Positions 1 through 8,107 of a DNA stretch of 30,239 nucleotides are shown here, in pieces. Position 1 is the stretch's first letter, and each line of letters starts with the position of its first letter. Below the pieces are notes generated by a model. The model worked only from the letters and a program-made list of their open reading frames with translations, did no database searches and was not told the DNA's origin. The stretch covers positions 1 through 30,239 of the forward strand of contig DALTVX010000108.1 of assembly GCA_029987395.1 (NCBI GenBank), written 5' to 3'. Made by a program: the position numbers and the translations under genes. The DNA is from Methanocorpusculum sp. (GTDB lineage: Archaea > Halobacteriota > Methanomicrobia > Methanomicrobiales > Methanocorpusculaceae).

Positions 1-11
1 AGTAAAAACAT

Positions 12-85
12 AGCGAGGGATGGATTTGAACCATCGATCTACGGGTTATGAGCCCGCCGGGATTTCCTGACTACCCCACCTCGCT
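12..85 (-). tRNA. initiator tRNA-Met (anticodon CAT)
   Basis: On the minus strand this folds as a complete 74-nt cloverleaf with a CAT anticodon in the loop CTCATAA. The anticodon stem carries the three consecutive G-C pairs (GGG/CCC) typical of initiator tRNAs, and the first base pair is A-T (starts AGCGAGG, ends CCTCGCT), as in archaeal initiators. The 3' CCA is not encoded and a short T run follows the 3' end near positions 4-8. A TATA-like stretch lies near 119-128, about 35 bp upstream. Confidence 0.96.
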
Positions 86-207
86 CCAAAGAAGCTTCGC
101 ACATCATCTTCGTGTGCCTTATACTATACGCAAGTGCTACTTAAATAGATTTTGAATTATTGTTTCCATATACTGATAAGGAATTATCTCTCATGTAAAA
201 ACAGAAT

Positions 208-570
208 ATGAGACCTGATAGTGATTTGCTTACTCCACCGACTGAGACATTGCCCATACTCACGCTGACTGAAGAGAATTTTAACACCTTTACTTTGCAG
301 ATTCCAACTCTTGTAATTGATTTTTGGACCGAATGGTGCGGTTCCTGCCGCTTTTTCTCCCAGATATTTGCTGAGATATCACTTGAGTATCCTAAGATCC
401 AGTTCTGTACATGTAACACCGAAGAAAACAGCAGTATTGCATCCGAGCTTCGTATACGCGCCGTCCCCACCCTTATGTTCATCAAAAACGGAACGGTTCT
501 AAAAATACACTGCGGCGCGCTGTCGAAAGAAGAGTTCCGTGAAGAGCTCAACGCTGTATTTCGCGCATGA
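208..570 (+). CDS. thioredoxin-like protein (WCGSC active site)
   Basis: A 120-residue protein with one thioredoxin fold. The active site is W43-C44-G45-S46-C47-R48, a CxxC redox pair (GS instead of the classic GP), and the expected cis-proline is P87 in the AVPTLMF strand. The N-terminal ~20 residues precede the first beta strand and look disordered. No signal peptide or membrane helix is visible, so it should be a cytoplasmic disulfide reductase or a thiol-exchange partner. No strong Shine-Dalgarno precedes the ATG; an AT-rich TATA-like element at about 138-149 or 165-175 could give a short leader. The stop codon overlaps the next gene's start (ATGA), so it is co-translated with the helicase. 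Two extra cysteines (C67, C69) form a CTC motif. Fold assignment is secure; the substrate is unknown. Confidence 0.9.
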   Translation: MRPDSDLLTPPTETLPILTLTEENFNTFTLQIPTLVIDFWTEWCGSCRFFSQIFAEISLEYPKIQFCTCNTEENSSIASELRIRAVPTLMFIKNGTVLKIHCGALSKEEFREELNAVFRA

Positions 571-2690
571 GTGTGTTTAATTCGCTTCACCCAACATTAC
601 AGGAGTTGCTTCTAACAGGCCTTGGCTGGGACGATCTGCGGCCTGTGCAGGTGGAGACGTATATCTCGGTGACCGGTGGAGCAGATACTCTTGTTCTTGC
701 CCCTACGGCTGGTGGCAAGACCGAGTCTGCTTTCTTCCCTGTCATCGATGCGATCTTAAAAAATCCATCAGAAGGCCTTTCGGCAATCTATATCTCTCCC
801 CTTAAAGCTCTCATCAATGACCAGCTTGATCGAATTTTATCTCTCTCCACCCGCGCCGGACTTGGTACCGCAGTTCAGCATGGGGACATCTCATCCAAGG
901 ATCGATTTGATTTTACCGGCCCCGAGCATGTGGATATTCTGCTGACCACCCCTGAGTCGCTCGAGGTCCTGTTGAGTGATCCTCGTTCGAAGAATGCTTT
1001 TCGTGAAGTCCGATTCATCATCATAGACGAGATACATGCTTTTATGGAGTCTGATCGTGGTGTTCATCTTCAATGTCTGATGGACCGTCTGGATCTGCTT
1101 GGAAAAAAGAAGGTCACGAGGATCGGTCTTTCAGCAACGGTCGGTAATCCAGAAGAGCTTCTTGCGTGGTTTTCAGGACCTGAGAGAAAAAAACATCTCG
1201 TCAGTATCCCGTCCCCCCCGGCAAAAAAACAGTTTACGTTTGTGGTCGAAAAGGATTTTTCACGACAGGTCCATGAGATCGTGCGATCCGTTTCTGGAAA
1301 AAAAGCCTTGGTTTTTACTGACAGTAGAAGTAATGCTGAACGTTTGGTCGTCCCTTTACGTGACGAACTCCCGTCGGTGTTTCTTCATCATTCGTCCGTC
1401 TCGCCGGAGGACCGTGAGGCCGCGGAGCTTTCCTTTGAACAGGAAGGCGGGACCTGCGTTATCTGTACGAGTACGATGGAGCTCGGGATCGATATTGGTG
1501 AACTGGATCTTGTTGTTCAATACGGAGCGCCGAGATCCGTCTCCTCATTCCTTCAACGGCTTGGGCGAACAGGTCGACGTGGAAAACCCGCTCGCATGGT
1601 TTTTATCGTTACAAATACCTGTGATCTTTTGACTGCAGTTTCTGTTATCGAGGCTGCAATGAGTAACTCGGTCGAAATACTTAGACCCTTTTCATGTCCG
1701 TATCATGTTCTTATTCAGCAGTTGTTCCTCCTTCTCAAGGGCAAAGGAGCCATGAGCCTTCCTAGTATCATCGGTTCGCTTCGTGCCCTCAAACCGTTCA
1801 AGGATATGTCTGCTCATCATTTTTCCGTGATCCTGGAGCATCTTGTCGCAGAAAATTATCTCGCCTGTTCCGGTGATCTGTACATGGTCGGGACCAAGGC
1901 CGAGCTGGAGCTTGGACGATCCAATTGGCTATCTCTTATCTCCGTTATCCGGGATGCTGGGGGCTTTCTCGCGGTCCTTCCCGACGGGACGGTGATAGGA
2001 ACACTTGACCCGCGTTTTGTCGCAGGTGACCCGGGAAAGACCTTTTCCTTCACTGGTAAGACATGGCGTCTGCTGCATCGTGACGATCAGCACAAACGCG
2101 TTCTCATCGAACCGGCCTCATCGAAGGGTGATGTGAAACGTCCGTTCTGGAGCGGCGGGGATGGAGGGAGTTATGCAAGCAGCCTTGTGTGCCAGTCGGT
2201 TGCCGCTGTTCTTGCACGCGGGAGTCCTCTTCTCCCTCTTCCCGCTGAACAAAAAGATATGATCGAACTTGTTATCCGGATGCTCCCTGATGATTTCTCT
2301 CCAGGAAAAATACATATCAGGACGGAACCGGAGCTGAGCGGATATTCGGTCGTTGTCTCGACATTTCTTGGGACACGGACCAATCAGGTCCTTGCCCGCT
2401 TTATCAGGAACAGGGTCGAAGGAAAACACTCTGTGCGGTACACTCAGTTTGCGATACGGATCTTCGACTGGGAATCACCTGCTGCTGGTGAAAGTATTGC
2501 AGGTATCTTAGAAGAGTTGGGCCATATGTCTGTTATTTCGCTTGCAGAGGAACTGCCCCGCGTTCCAGAAACGACCTGGAAGTTTGGCGAACTGCTACCC
2601 GAGGATATCAGGCTGGAGATGGCGGCATATGACTATTATGATATTCCAGCTTTGCTTACCGCATTGTCGGGTTTTAGAAATCAGGAATGA
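567..2690 (+). CDS. Lhr-like superfamily 2 DNA/RNA helicase
   Basis: A 707-residue SF2 helicase. Q28 lies in a Q-like motif, motif I is APTAGGKTES with K51, motif II is D154-E-I-H157, motif III is SAT, motif V is TSTMELGIDIGELD, and motif VI is QRLGRTGRRG near residues 330-339. Beyond the two RecA folds comes a winged-helix-like region and then a segment (about 470-560) with the IGTLD...GKTFSFTGKTWRL pattern of the Lhr beta-bundle, ending in a TRTNQ-type region. This is the Lhr-core arrangement, somewhat shorter than the ~850-900 residues usual in archaeal Lhr. Known Lhr proteins are 3'-5' ATP-dependent translocases acting on DNA or DNA:RNA hybrids, probably in repair. The start ATG overlaps the thioredoxin-like gene's stop by 4 bp (ATGA), implying one transcript. 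Its stop is convergent with the methyltransferase, separated by only 3 bp. Confidence 0.88.
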   Translation: MSVFNSLHPTLQELLLTGLGWDDLRPVQVETYISVTGGADTLVLAPTAGGKTESAFFPVIDAILKNPSEGLSAIYISPLKALINDQLDRILSLSTRAGLGTAVQHGDISSKDRFDFTGPEHVDILLTTPESLEVLLSDPRSKNAFREVRFIIIDEIHAFMESDRGVHLQCLMDRLDLLGKKKVTRIGLSATVGNPEELLAWFSGPERKKHLVSIPSPPAKKQFTFVVEKDFSRQVHEIVRSVSGKKALVFTDSRSNAERLVVPLRDELPSVFLHHSSVSPEDREAAELSFEQEGGTCVICTSTMELGIDIGELDLVVQYGAPRSVSSFLQRLGRTGRRGKPARMVFIVTNTCDLLTAVSVIEAAMSNSVEILRPFSCPYHVLIQQLFLLLKGKGAMSLPSIIGSLRALKPFKDMSAHHFSVILEHLVAENYLACSGDLYMVGTKAELELGRSNWLSLISVIRDAGGFLAVLPDGTVIGTLDPRFVAGDPGKTFSFTGKTWRLLHRDDQHKRVLIEPASSKGDVKRPFWSGGDGGSYASSLVCQSVAAVLARGSPLLPLPAEQKDMIELVIRMLPDDFSPGKIHIRTEPELSGYSVVVSTFLGTRTNQVLARFIRNRVEGKHSVRYTQFAIRIFDWESPAAGESIAGILEELGHMSVISLAEELPRVPETTWKFGELLPEDIRLEMAAYDYYDIPALLTALSGFRNQE

Positions 2691-2693
2691 TCT

Positions 2694-3503
2694 CTATTTT
2701 CGAGATCTTGCTTCGGCTTCACAGATCTCTTTTGCGATTCTCTCGTTCGCGATCTTTCTATAACCTTCATCGATCTCAAAGCCGATGAAAGGGACGCCAA
2801 GACGGATCGCGGCGATGCCAGTGTTTCCGACCCCCATGAACGGGTCCATCACCAATCGGCACTTTTCTATCCCGTGATCTTTGATACACATCAGAGGAAG
2901 CTGGATGGGAAACGTCGCCGGATGCGGTCTGCTTTCCCGGATCGTTTCATACGGGATGAACCATGTGTTTCCTCTGTCCCGAAGATCCCGCTTCTCCCCG
3001 CCCCAGCGGTTCACATTACTTTTGTCTTGATAAGGAACCCCGTTTGCCAATCGATCTATCTGGACCTCTCCTTTTTTCGTGAAATGGAAGATGAATTCCT
3101 GACAATCGTTATGATAGCGTTTACTGTTTATTGGTTTGTAATGTCCCACCGCCACGCCTTCTTCGGGGAGTGCGATGGATTTTATCCAGTGGATCATGTT
3201 TTGAAGAACAAAACCCTGCTCTCGAAATTTCTGCGCCACATCGATCGGGATCCAGGGATCTTTGAGACTCCCGCCCACATTAAGATAAAAGGATCCATGG
3301 TCCGAGAGAACGCGGTAGGATTCATCTGCAACCTGCCCCATCCATTCAAGATATCCTTCTCGTGGGATGGTATCATCGTAGGTGGCATAGGCTTTCCCAA
3401 TATTATACGGCGGGGAGGTCACGATAACATTGACCAGTCCTGCCGTCAATCCTCTCATCCCGTCGATACAGTCCATATTGAAGATCGTATTCTGTTCAGT
3501 CAT
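2694..3503 (-). CDS. site-specific DNA methyltransferase, beta class (m4C/m6A type), orphan
   Basis: A 269-residue amino-methyltransferase. The catalytic motif IV is T29-S30-P31-P32-Y33-N34, and the SAM-binding motif I is D220-P-F-M-G-V-G-N-T228 near the C-terminus followed by GFEIDEGY. Motif IV preceding motif I, with the target-recognition region between them, defines the beta class. SPPY is more typical of N4-cytosine enzymes, DPPY of N6-adenine, so m4C is the better guess. No restriction endonuclease lies next to it, so it looks solitary and may be regulatory or protective. Its ATG overlaps the FKBP gene's stop by 8 bp (ATGACTGA), so the two are translationally coupled. The recognition sequence cannot be read from the protein. 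Confidence 0.9.
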   Translation of the reverse strand: MTEQNTIFNMDCIDGMRGLTAGLVNVIVTSPPYNIGKAYATYDDTIPREGYLEWMGQVADESYRVLSDHGSFYLNVGGSLKDPWIPIDVAQKFREQGFVLQNMIHWIKSIALPEEGVAVGHYKPINSKRYHNDCQEFIFHFTKKGEVQIDRLANGVPYQDKSNVNRWGGEKRDLRDRGNTWFIPYETIRESRPHPATFPIQLPLMCIKDHGIEKCRLVMDPFMGVGNTGIAAIRLGVPFIGFEIDEGYRKIANERIAKEICEAEARSRK

Positions 3504-3930
3504 GTTTGATGATTTTCATTATCGTGATCTCATATGTCAGTGTTTCTCCCGCCAGCGGGTGATTTGCATCCACCGTGATCTTTGTTGCCGTCACATCGAC
3601 AACGGTGACTTTGCACGGCCGGTCAAAAACATCCACCGTGATGATATCCTCAGGTTTTGGTTCATGCTCGAGCCTGAGTTTTTTTCTGTTTATTGGGATG
3701 ACCAGTCGTTTCAGATATTTACCATATGCCTTTTCTGGAGAAAGAATGACCGTCACCACCTCTCCCTCGGTTTTTCCAAGAAGTGCTTCTTCGAATGCAG
3801 GATTTATCTGTTTTTTTCCGATGGTGAACGTGATCGGCTCTGTTGTGTGAGTATTTTCAAAAATCTCTCCGTCCGGACGTTTACTGATAAAATGCACCCG
3901 CAGTGTATCCCCGGATCCTACAACAGACAT
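3496..3930 (-). CDS. FKBP-type peptidyl-prolyl isomerase, SlyD-like
   Basis: A 144-residue short archaeal FKBP. It begins with the FKBP strand SGDTLRVHFISKRPDGEIFENT, has the INPAFEEALLGKTEGE helix, then the inserted-flap region (around residues 65-125, from SPEKAYGKYLKRLV onward), and ends with the SlyD signature VDANHPLAGETLTYEI. The family catalyses proline cis-trans isomerisation and its IF domain gives chaperone activity; it should act in the cytoplasm. No metal-binding His-rich tail is present. Transcription probably starts just before the ATG from a TATA-like element near 3948-3957, giving an almost leaderless message, and continues into the methyltransferase. Family assignment is secure. 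Confidence 0.93.
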   Translation of the reverse strand: MSVVGSGDTLRVHFISKRPDGEIFENTHTTEPITFTIGKKQINPAFEEALLGKTEGEVVTVILSPEKAYGKYLKRLVIPINRKKLRLEHEPKPEDIITVDVFDRPCKVTVVDVTATKITVDANHPLAGETLTYEITIMKIIKHD

Positions 3931-4013
3931 ACCTAACTGTATTGTTGAAGTTATACATTAAGGGTTCACGTTTAGGGTTCGGTTGGAAAAACACAAAAAC
4001 AGGTGATGGAATA

Positions 4014-4097
4014 CGCCGAGGGGGAGATTTGAACTCCCGAGGTGTCGCCACCAGTGGCTTTCGAGGCCACCGCCCTTCCGGACTAGACTACCGCGGC
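4014..4097 (-). tRNA. tRNA-Ser (anticodon CGA)
   Basis: The minus strand gives an 84-nt class II tRNA. The anticodon stem-loop is GTGGC-CTCGAAA-GCCAC (anticodon CGA), the long variable arm is GGTG-GCGA-CACC, and the T arm is GGGAG-TTCAAAT-CTCCC. The acceptor stem pairs GCCGCGG with CCTCGGC, leaving one C-U mismatch at pair 5:68. Discriminator base is G, as expected for serine. CCA is not encoded. No intron. Confidence 0.94.
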
Positions 4098-4108
4098 CGG
4101 TTTACTCT

Positions 4109-4117
4109 AAAAAAAAA
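4109..4117 (-). terminator. T-rich terminator after thermosome gene / AT-rich promoter region of tRNA-Ser
   Basis: Nine consecutive T on the minus strand about 20 nt after the thermosome stop codon. A poly-U run is sufficient for archaeal transcription termination. The same AT-rich block (about 4107-4121) sits 12-25 bp upstream of tRNA-Ser and may also supply its TATA element. Confidence 0.55.
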
Positions 4118-4137
4118 TATGGGGTGATCGGCTGATC

Positions 4138-5724
4138 TTACATCTGGCCGTGGCCTTTGGAGATCATCATGTCATCAACACGGATGAGGAGCATGGCGGT
4201 CTCTGAGGCACTCTGGATTGCCTGGCGTTTAACTCTCTTTGGTTCAACAACGCCCTCTTCCTTCATATCGACCACTTCGCCGGTAAAGACATTGAGACCT
4301 GCGTACTTCTGGCCCATTGCATGTGCCTGACGGAGGTCGATGACTTTGTCAACCACGTCGAAGCCGGAGTTTTCAGCAAGGGTCTTGGGTATGATATCGA
4401 ATGCCTTTGCGTATGCTTCGATGGCAAGCTGGACACGTCCGCTTACCGTTGCTGAATATTCACGGAGTCTAAGGGACAGTTCTGCCTCGACCGATCCGCC
4501 ACCTATGGTGTAGGAACCGTCTTCGATGACATCCTGAACGACACGTGTTGCATCCTCGATAGCACGTTCGAGTTCATCGACAAGGTGCTGGGAAGATCCG
4601 CGGAGGAAAATGGTGACCGCTTTCGGGTTTTTGCACTCAGAAAGTTTGGTCATCTCAAGATCATCAAGCATCTCAAGTTTGCCTGCATGTCCGATCATTT
4701 CTGGATCAAGGTCTTCTGGTTTATTGATGATCTGGCCGCCGAGAGCTTTTGCTGCGTATTTCATATCATTTTCTGGGACGAATTCCAGTGCATAGATGCC
4801 GTTTGAGCCAAGATAATATTGTACCGGGTCAGCGATACCCTTCTGACAGAGAACGAGATTCACACCATGTTCGACAAACGTGTCGGCCATTTTCTTTAGA
4901 GTTGCACGTTCTGCAACCGAGAATGCAGAAAGCTGGTCTGCAGTGGTGATTTTGATCTTGGATTTTGTCTGGGTCTTTGTAATCTCAAGAGGGCCTGCAA
5001 TAAATGCTGCTTTGACACCTTTGATCATTTTTGGCATGAGTGAGTCGACTCTGGTCTTATCGAACAGAACACCTTTGATAAGTTCTGCACTCATACTATC
5101 GCTGCGTTTTGTCTTGACGATGAGGTTGTCTTCATTGACGGTCGTCTTTTTGCCCGTAGTTTCTGCTAAGGATGAAACTGCCTCAACGACCACATCGCAT
5201 GCCTGGTCCATGATACTCTCGATGGACTTTCCAGTAATTGATGTCTTTGCGATCTGCTTGAGCATTTTTTTGTCTTTTGGCGACACATCGATCGAAAGCG
5301 TATCGAGAAGCTCGAGTGCTTTTATCATACCGAGATTGTAGCCTTTTGCGATTATTGATGGGTGGACACCGGTGTCGATAAGACGTTCTGCCTGTTCCAT
5401 AAAGGAACCGACCATCACAACTGCCGTGGTAGTTCCGTCGCCGCACTCATGATCCTGAGTTTCAGCGACCCCGACGACCATCTTTGCGCCCGGGTGTTCA
5501 ACCTGGATGCTGTGAAGGATGGTTGCTCCATCATTGGTGATGACAATGTCGTCACTACCCTGAGTTACCAGCATCTTGTCCATTCCACGTGGACCAAGTG
5601 TCGTTCTGACTGTGTTGCCAAGCACCTTTGCTGCCATGATATTGGAGCGAAGAGCTTCCTGACCTGGTACGCGCTCTACGTTGCTACGTAAAATGACTAC
5701 CTGCTGACCTGAGTTGTTTGACAT
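4138..5724 (-). CDS. ths: thermosome subunit (group II chaperonin)
   Basis: A 528-residue group II chaperonin subunit. The equatorial domain shows TTLGPRGMDKMLV (from about residue 41), NDGATIL (65-70) and the ATP-binding GDGTTT (95-100); the apical domain follows, and the second equatorial half has GGGSVEAELSLRLR and the AYAKAFDIIPKTLAENSG segment. The C-terminus ends GHGQM and lacks the Gly-Gly-Met repeat tail found in many thermosomes. It assembles into eight-membered double rings that fold cytosolic proteins using ATP. It is monocistronic. A TATA box (5771-5782) and an AGGAG Shine-Dalgarno at about 5734-5738, ten bases before the ATG, support the start. Methanogens usually carry more than one paralogue; I cannot tell which subunit this is. 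Confidence 0.97.
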   Translation of the reverse strand: MSNNSGQQVVILRSNVERVPGQEALRSNIMAAKVLGNTVRTTLGPRGMDKMLVTQGSDDIVITNDGATILHSIQVEHPGAKMVVGVAETQDHECGDGTTTAVVMVGSFMEQAERLIDTGVHPSIIAKGYNLGMIKALELLDTLSIDVSPKDKKMLKQIAKTSITGKSIESIMDQACDVVVEAVSSLAETTGKKTTVNEDNLIVKTKRSDSMSAELIKGVLFDKTRVDSLMPKMIKGVKAAFIAGPLEITKTQTKSKIKITTADQLSAFSVAERATLKKMADTFVEHGVNLVLCQKGIADPVQYYLGSNGIYALEFVPENDMKYAAKALGGQIINKPEDLDPEMIGHAGKLEMLDDLEMTKLSECKNPKAVTIFLRGSSQHLVDELERAIEDATRVVQDVIEDGSYTIGGGSVEAELSLRLREYSATVSGRVQLAIEAYAKAFDIIPKTLAENSGFDVVDKVIDLRQAHAMGQKYAGLNVFTGEVVDMKEEGVVEPKRVKRQAIQSASETAMLLIRVDDMMISKGHGQM

Positions 5725-5770
5725 AATCTATATTCTCCTGTACTAGTGTGTTAAAAAGTGGATTGGACTT

Positions 5771-5782
5771 CTATATAAATAT
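5771..5782 (-). promoter_or_regulatory. TATA box of thermosome gene
   Basis: On the minus strand this reads ATATTTATATAG, a near-consensus archaeal TATA element. It lies about 47 bp before the start codon, predicting a transcript start near 5746 and a leader of about 20 nt that contains the AGGAG ribosome-binding site. Confidence 0.7.
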
Positions 5783-5802
5783 GGTGTATTGATTGTGACT
5801 CT

Positions 5803-6399
5803 TTAGTCGATACGTTTAATTGTAAAGAGTGAGTAGACCGGAACGCCCTCTATTTCTTTGACACCGCGCTTATCAAAGATCACACAGATACCTACTGGAG
5901 TGGCTTTGTGGCGACGCAGATAATTTACTATCTCAATTAGAGTGTTACCGGAAGTTATGCAGTCATCCACAATGAGACAACGTTTCTGGGACACTTTGCT
6001 GAAATTACCGGAAATCGAGCCTACTTTTCCTTCAGGGTTATGTTTTGAAGGATGATAGATGGCAAGATCCAGGCCGTCTTCTGCCGCTATCATGGTTGCA
6101 AGAGGAATACCTGATACTGATATTCCTATGACCGTATCGACTCCCTCCTCCTCTTCATTTGCTGCGTCAAAGCGGGCAAGCATCATGGATGAGATCCCGC
6201 CAAGAAGTGTAGCGCTTGAACTGACGTTCGTCCAGTCGATATGCACATCTTTTGGTGCTGCAATACCGGATTTTCCCTGTGTTAAAAGCCAGGTCACTGT
6301 ATCGACAGAGAGGCTAAGTTCATCCGCGATCTGACCGGATGAGTGGCCTTCGGCATGAAGGTCTTTTGCTTTTGCTACGAGCTCTTCTAAGGAAGACAT
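5803..6399 (-). CDS. GfcR/PyrE-like regulator: HTH plus orotate-phosphoribosyltransferase-like domain
   Basis: A 198-residue protein in two parts. Residues ~1-45 form a helix-turn-helix (SSGQIADELSLSVDTVTWLL); the rest is a type I phosphoribosyltransferase fold with the PRPP loop V144-D145-D146-C-I-T-S-G-N-T153. Halophilic homologues (GfcR) are sugar-catabolism regulators, and methanogen homologues are usually listed as PyrE-like; this protein probably senses PRPP or a sugar phosphate rather than making OMP. I place the start at the ATG at 6399: it gives the conserved MSSLEELVAKAKDL start, and the TATA element at about 6423-6432 predicts a transcript beginning within a few bases of it (leaderless). 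An in-frame start 18 codons upstream would lie before the predicted transcript start. Confidence 0.87.
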   Translation of the reverse strand: MSSLEELVAKAKDLHAEGHSSGQIADELSLSVDTVTWLLTQGKSGIAAPKDVHIDWTNVSSSATLLGGISSMMLARFDAANEEEEGVDTVIGISVSGIPLATMIAAEDGLDLAIYHPSKHNPEGKVGSISGNFSKVSQKRCLIVDDCITSGNTLIEIVNYLRRHKATPVGICVIFDKRGVKEIEGVPVYSLFTIKRID

Positions 6400-6421
6400 A
6401 TGAAAATTAATCGTTTTTACG

Positions 6422-6432
6422 GCTATATATGC
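6422..6432. promoter_or_regulatory. bidirectional TATA element between gfcR-like and MBL-fold genes
   Basis: GGCTATATATGC is nearly symmetric and reads as a TATA box on both strands. It is about 24-30 bp from the minus-strand ATG at 6399 and about 30 bp before the first plausible plus-strand transcript start near 6455, so one element may serve both divergent genes. Confidence 0.5.
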
Positions 6433-6504
6433 TTTTGTGATGAAGCCGTGCAAAAAAATATGGGAAACCTTCTAAAAGTGAAAAGCCTAACAACTCAACA
6501 ATAT

Positions 6505-7608
6505 ATGTCGAAAAAATATGTGACAAAGTCATTTCAGAATAAAATCATGCCTTATCTCACCACGTTCGACGATGCAGAAAAAAAGCAGTTCTACGATGAT
6601 GCAGATTTGGCAGTCCAGGAACTTGTTTCCTTTGGAAAGGATCATAAAGAAGTTCTTTGGATCATGCAGAGCATAGGCCTGTATTTATATGGAAACTCCG
6701 GAAAAAACTTCTATGTCGATTATCAAAAGATCTCTTTATCAGACGACTGTGTTCTTTGGACAATGCAGCCGCCCGGTGGTGGTTGTGTACATCTTTTCCA
6801 GACGCCTGAGGGAAAACTGCTCATCGATGCTGGATACGGGGTCAACTACGATGACTGGGTGCGAACGTTGTCTACATTTTCTCTTGGCGATTTTTCCGAT
6901 GTGAAACATGTTTTGTGTACCCACGGGGATGCAGATCATGTGGGAATGACCGGATTACTTCCTGTTCCGCCGTTTGTTCATCCCATCACGCAAGATCTTC
7001 TGGATCACGGATCACGGACATTTGCTTCTACGAACAATCTCCTGCTTTTGGAACGTGTATACACAACGACGGTCAATATATTTTCCCAGTTGGCGTTTCC
7101 AAAAGAGTATATTCTTAGCAAAACCGAACCGCTGAGAATGCGTGGGATCTTTCCTGTCATCGATGAGATCAGTTTTGCCAGTCTTAACTTCGAGGTCTGG
7201 GAAAGCCTAGGAGGGCACCTTGCCGGGCAGCTCTTCTTCTACGAGCCAGAGGAAGGTCTGCTCTTTACGAGTGATGCCATTTTGAATTTTGCTACGCTCA
7301 CTCCATGGCGGCTGAGGTACGGTTCCATTCCAGATTACCTAATTAATTCGGTCAATATCGACAGTGCGCTTGCACGACACGAGCGTGGTGAACTGATGAA
7401 ACTTGCCGTTGAACTGGATACCGAGCTACGAAAAAAAGGCAAACGTATCAGATTATGCTGTGGTCACGGGGCTGTTTCAGCAATTGATGTGCATGGTGAT
7501 CTCGAGGTCATTGACCCGGTCGTTCATTACTCGCCGAGGAAATTCACCGAGGGGCTACATGACCTTATTGCGAAAATTTCCTGGTTTGTCAAGAGACGGC
7601 TTATCTGA
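6505..7608 (+). CDS. metallo-beta-lactamase-fold hydrolase
   Basis: A 367-residue protein with an N-terminal extension of about 85 residues followed by a metallo-beta-lactamase fold. The metal-binding set is complete: H140-x-D142-x-D144-H145 (HGDADH), H238 (GGHLAGQ), D257 (FTSDAI) and H321 (CCGHGA). It opens with PGGGCVHLFQTPEGKLLIDAGYG, the usual first strands of this fold. This predicts a binuclear-zinc or iron hydrolase or a flavodiiron-like scaffold without the flavodoxin part; the substrate is unknown. The start is uncertain: ATG 6505 (chosen, MSKKYVTKSF), ATG 6460 and ATG 6400 are all in frame, and none has a clear ribosome-binding site. Divergent from the GfcR-like gene, which may regulate it. 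Confidence 0.87.
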   Translation: MSKKYVTKSFQNKIMPYLTTFDDAEKKQFYDDADLAVQELVSFGKDHKEVLWIMQSIGLYLYGNSGKNFYVDYQKISLSDDCVLWTMQPPGGGCVHLFQTPEGKLLIDAGYGVNYDDWVRTLSTFSLGDFSDVKHVLCTHGDADHVGMTGLLPVPPFVHPITQDLLDHGSRTFASTNNLLLLERVYTTTVNIFSQLAFPKEYILSKTEPLRMRGIFPVIDEISFASLNFEVWESLGGHLAGQLFFYEPEEGLLFTSDAILNFATLTPWRLRYGSIPDYLINSVNIDSALARHERGELMKLAVELDTELRKKGKRIRLCCGHGAVSAIDVHGDLEVIDPVVHYSPRKFTEGLHDLIAKISWFVKRRLI

Positions 7609-7630
7609 TATTTTTCGCCAAGGGATCCGG

Positions 7631-8107
7631 CTAACGTTTTTTTCTTTTATCTGTTCCCCGTAGCAATGGGACCGAGCCGCAGATCGGGCAGTCAACCTCG
7701 TCTGCCGGCATCTCTGCCCCGCACCCTGAACATATTTTTTTCCAGACCCTTTTCTTTACATTTTTCTGAAGAATACTTTTGCTTTGGATCTTGAGATGTC
7801 GGCAGACATTCTGGACGGCATAATCGTCCGAGACCACTGTACCTTCCAATGTCAGACCCAAGGCGATCACTGAAATATCGGTGTCTGAAAGAACGCTGGC
7901 ATCACCGCTTTTGAGTGCGGCGGTGGTCGTTCTCAATACATCTTCGGCTTCAGGTTCGGTCACTACAAGGCCGTTTTCCACCATGATCTCATACCTCATC
8001 TTTGATGCCAGATCCTTAAGCTCGCCAACAACCTCTGGCGTTGTGTAAACCTCGCCTTCAAGGGTATAATCACCAAAAAAATAGGAGGAGTCCAGAATAT
8101 ATTTCAT
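7631..8107 (-). CDS. nob1: NOB1-family endoribonuclease (PIN domain plus zinc ribbon)
   Basis: A 158-residue protein with an N-terminal PIN nuclease domain (catalytic D6 in ILDSSYF, a conserved Glu in EVVGELKDL, and the later DTDISVIALGL and VSDDYAVQN acidic motifs) and a C-terminal zinc ribbon with C126, C129, C140 and C143. Archaeal NOB1 cleaves precursor 16S rRNA at its 3' end during small-subunit maturation. It ends in a basic tail (KRKKR) suitable for RNA binding. Its ATG overlaps the upstream prs stop by 4 bp (ATGA), so the two are co-translated. Confidence 0.93.
   Translation of the reverse strand: MKYILDSSYFFGDYTLEGEVYTTPEVVGELKDLASKMRYEIMVENGLVVTEPEAEDVLRTTTAALKSGDASVLSDTDISVIALGLTLEGTVVSDDYAVQNVCRHLKIQSKSILQKNVKKRVWKKICSGCGAEMPADEVDCPICGSVPLLRGTDKRKKR

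Noticed and set aside
2874..3509. Open frame antisense to the methyltransferase (about 211 codons)
   Set aside because: The opposite strand carries all conserved methyltransferase motifs; this frame has no known domain.
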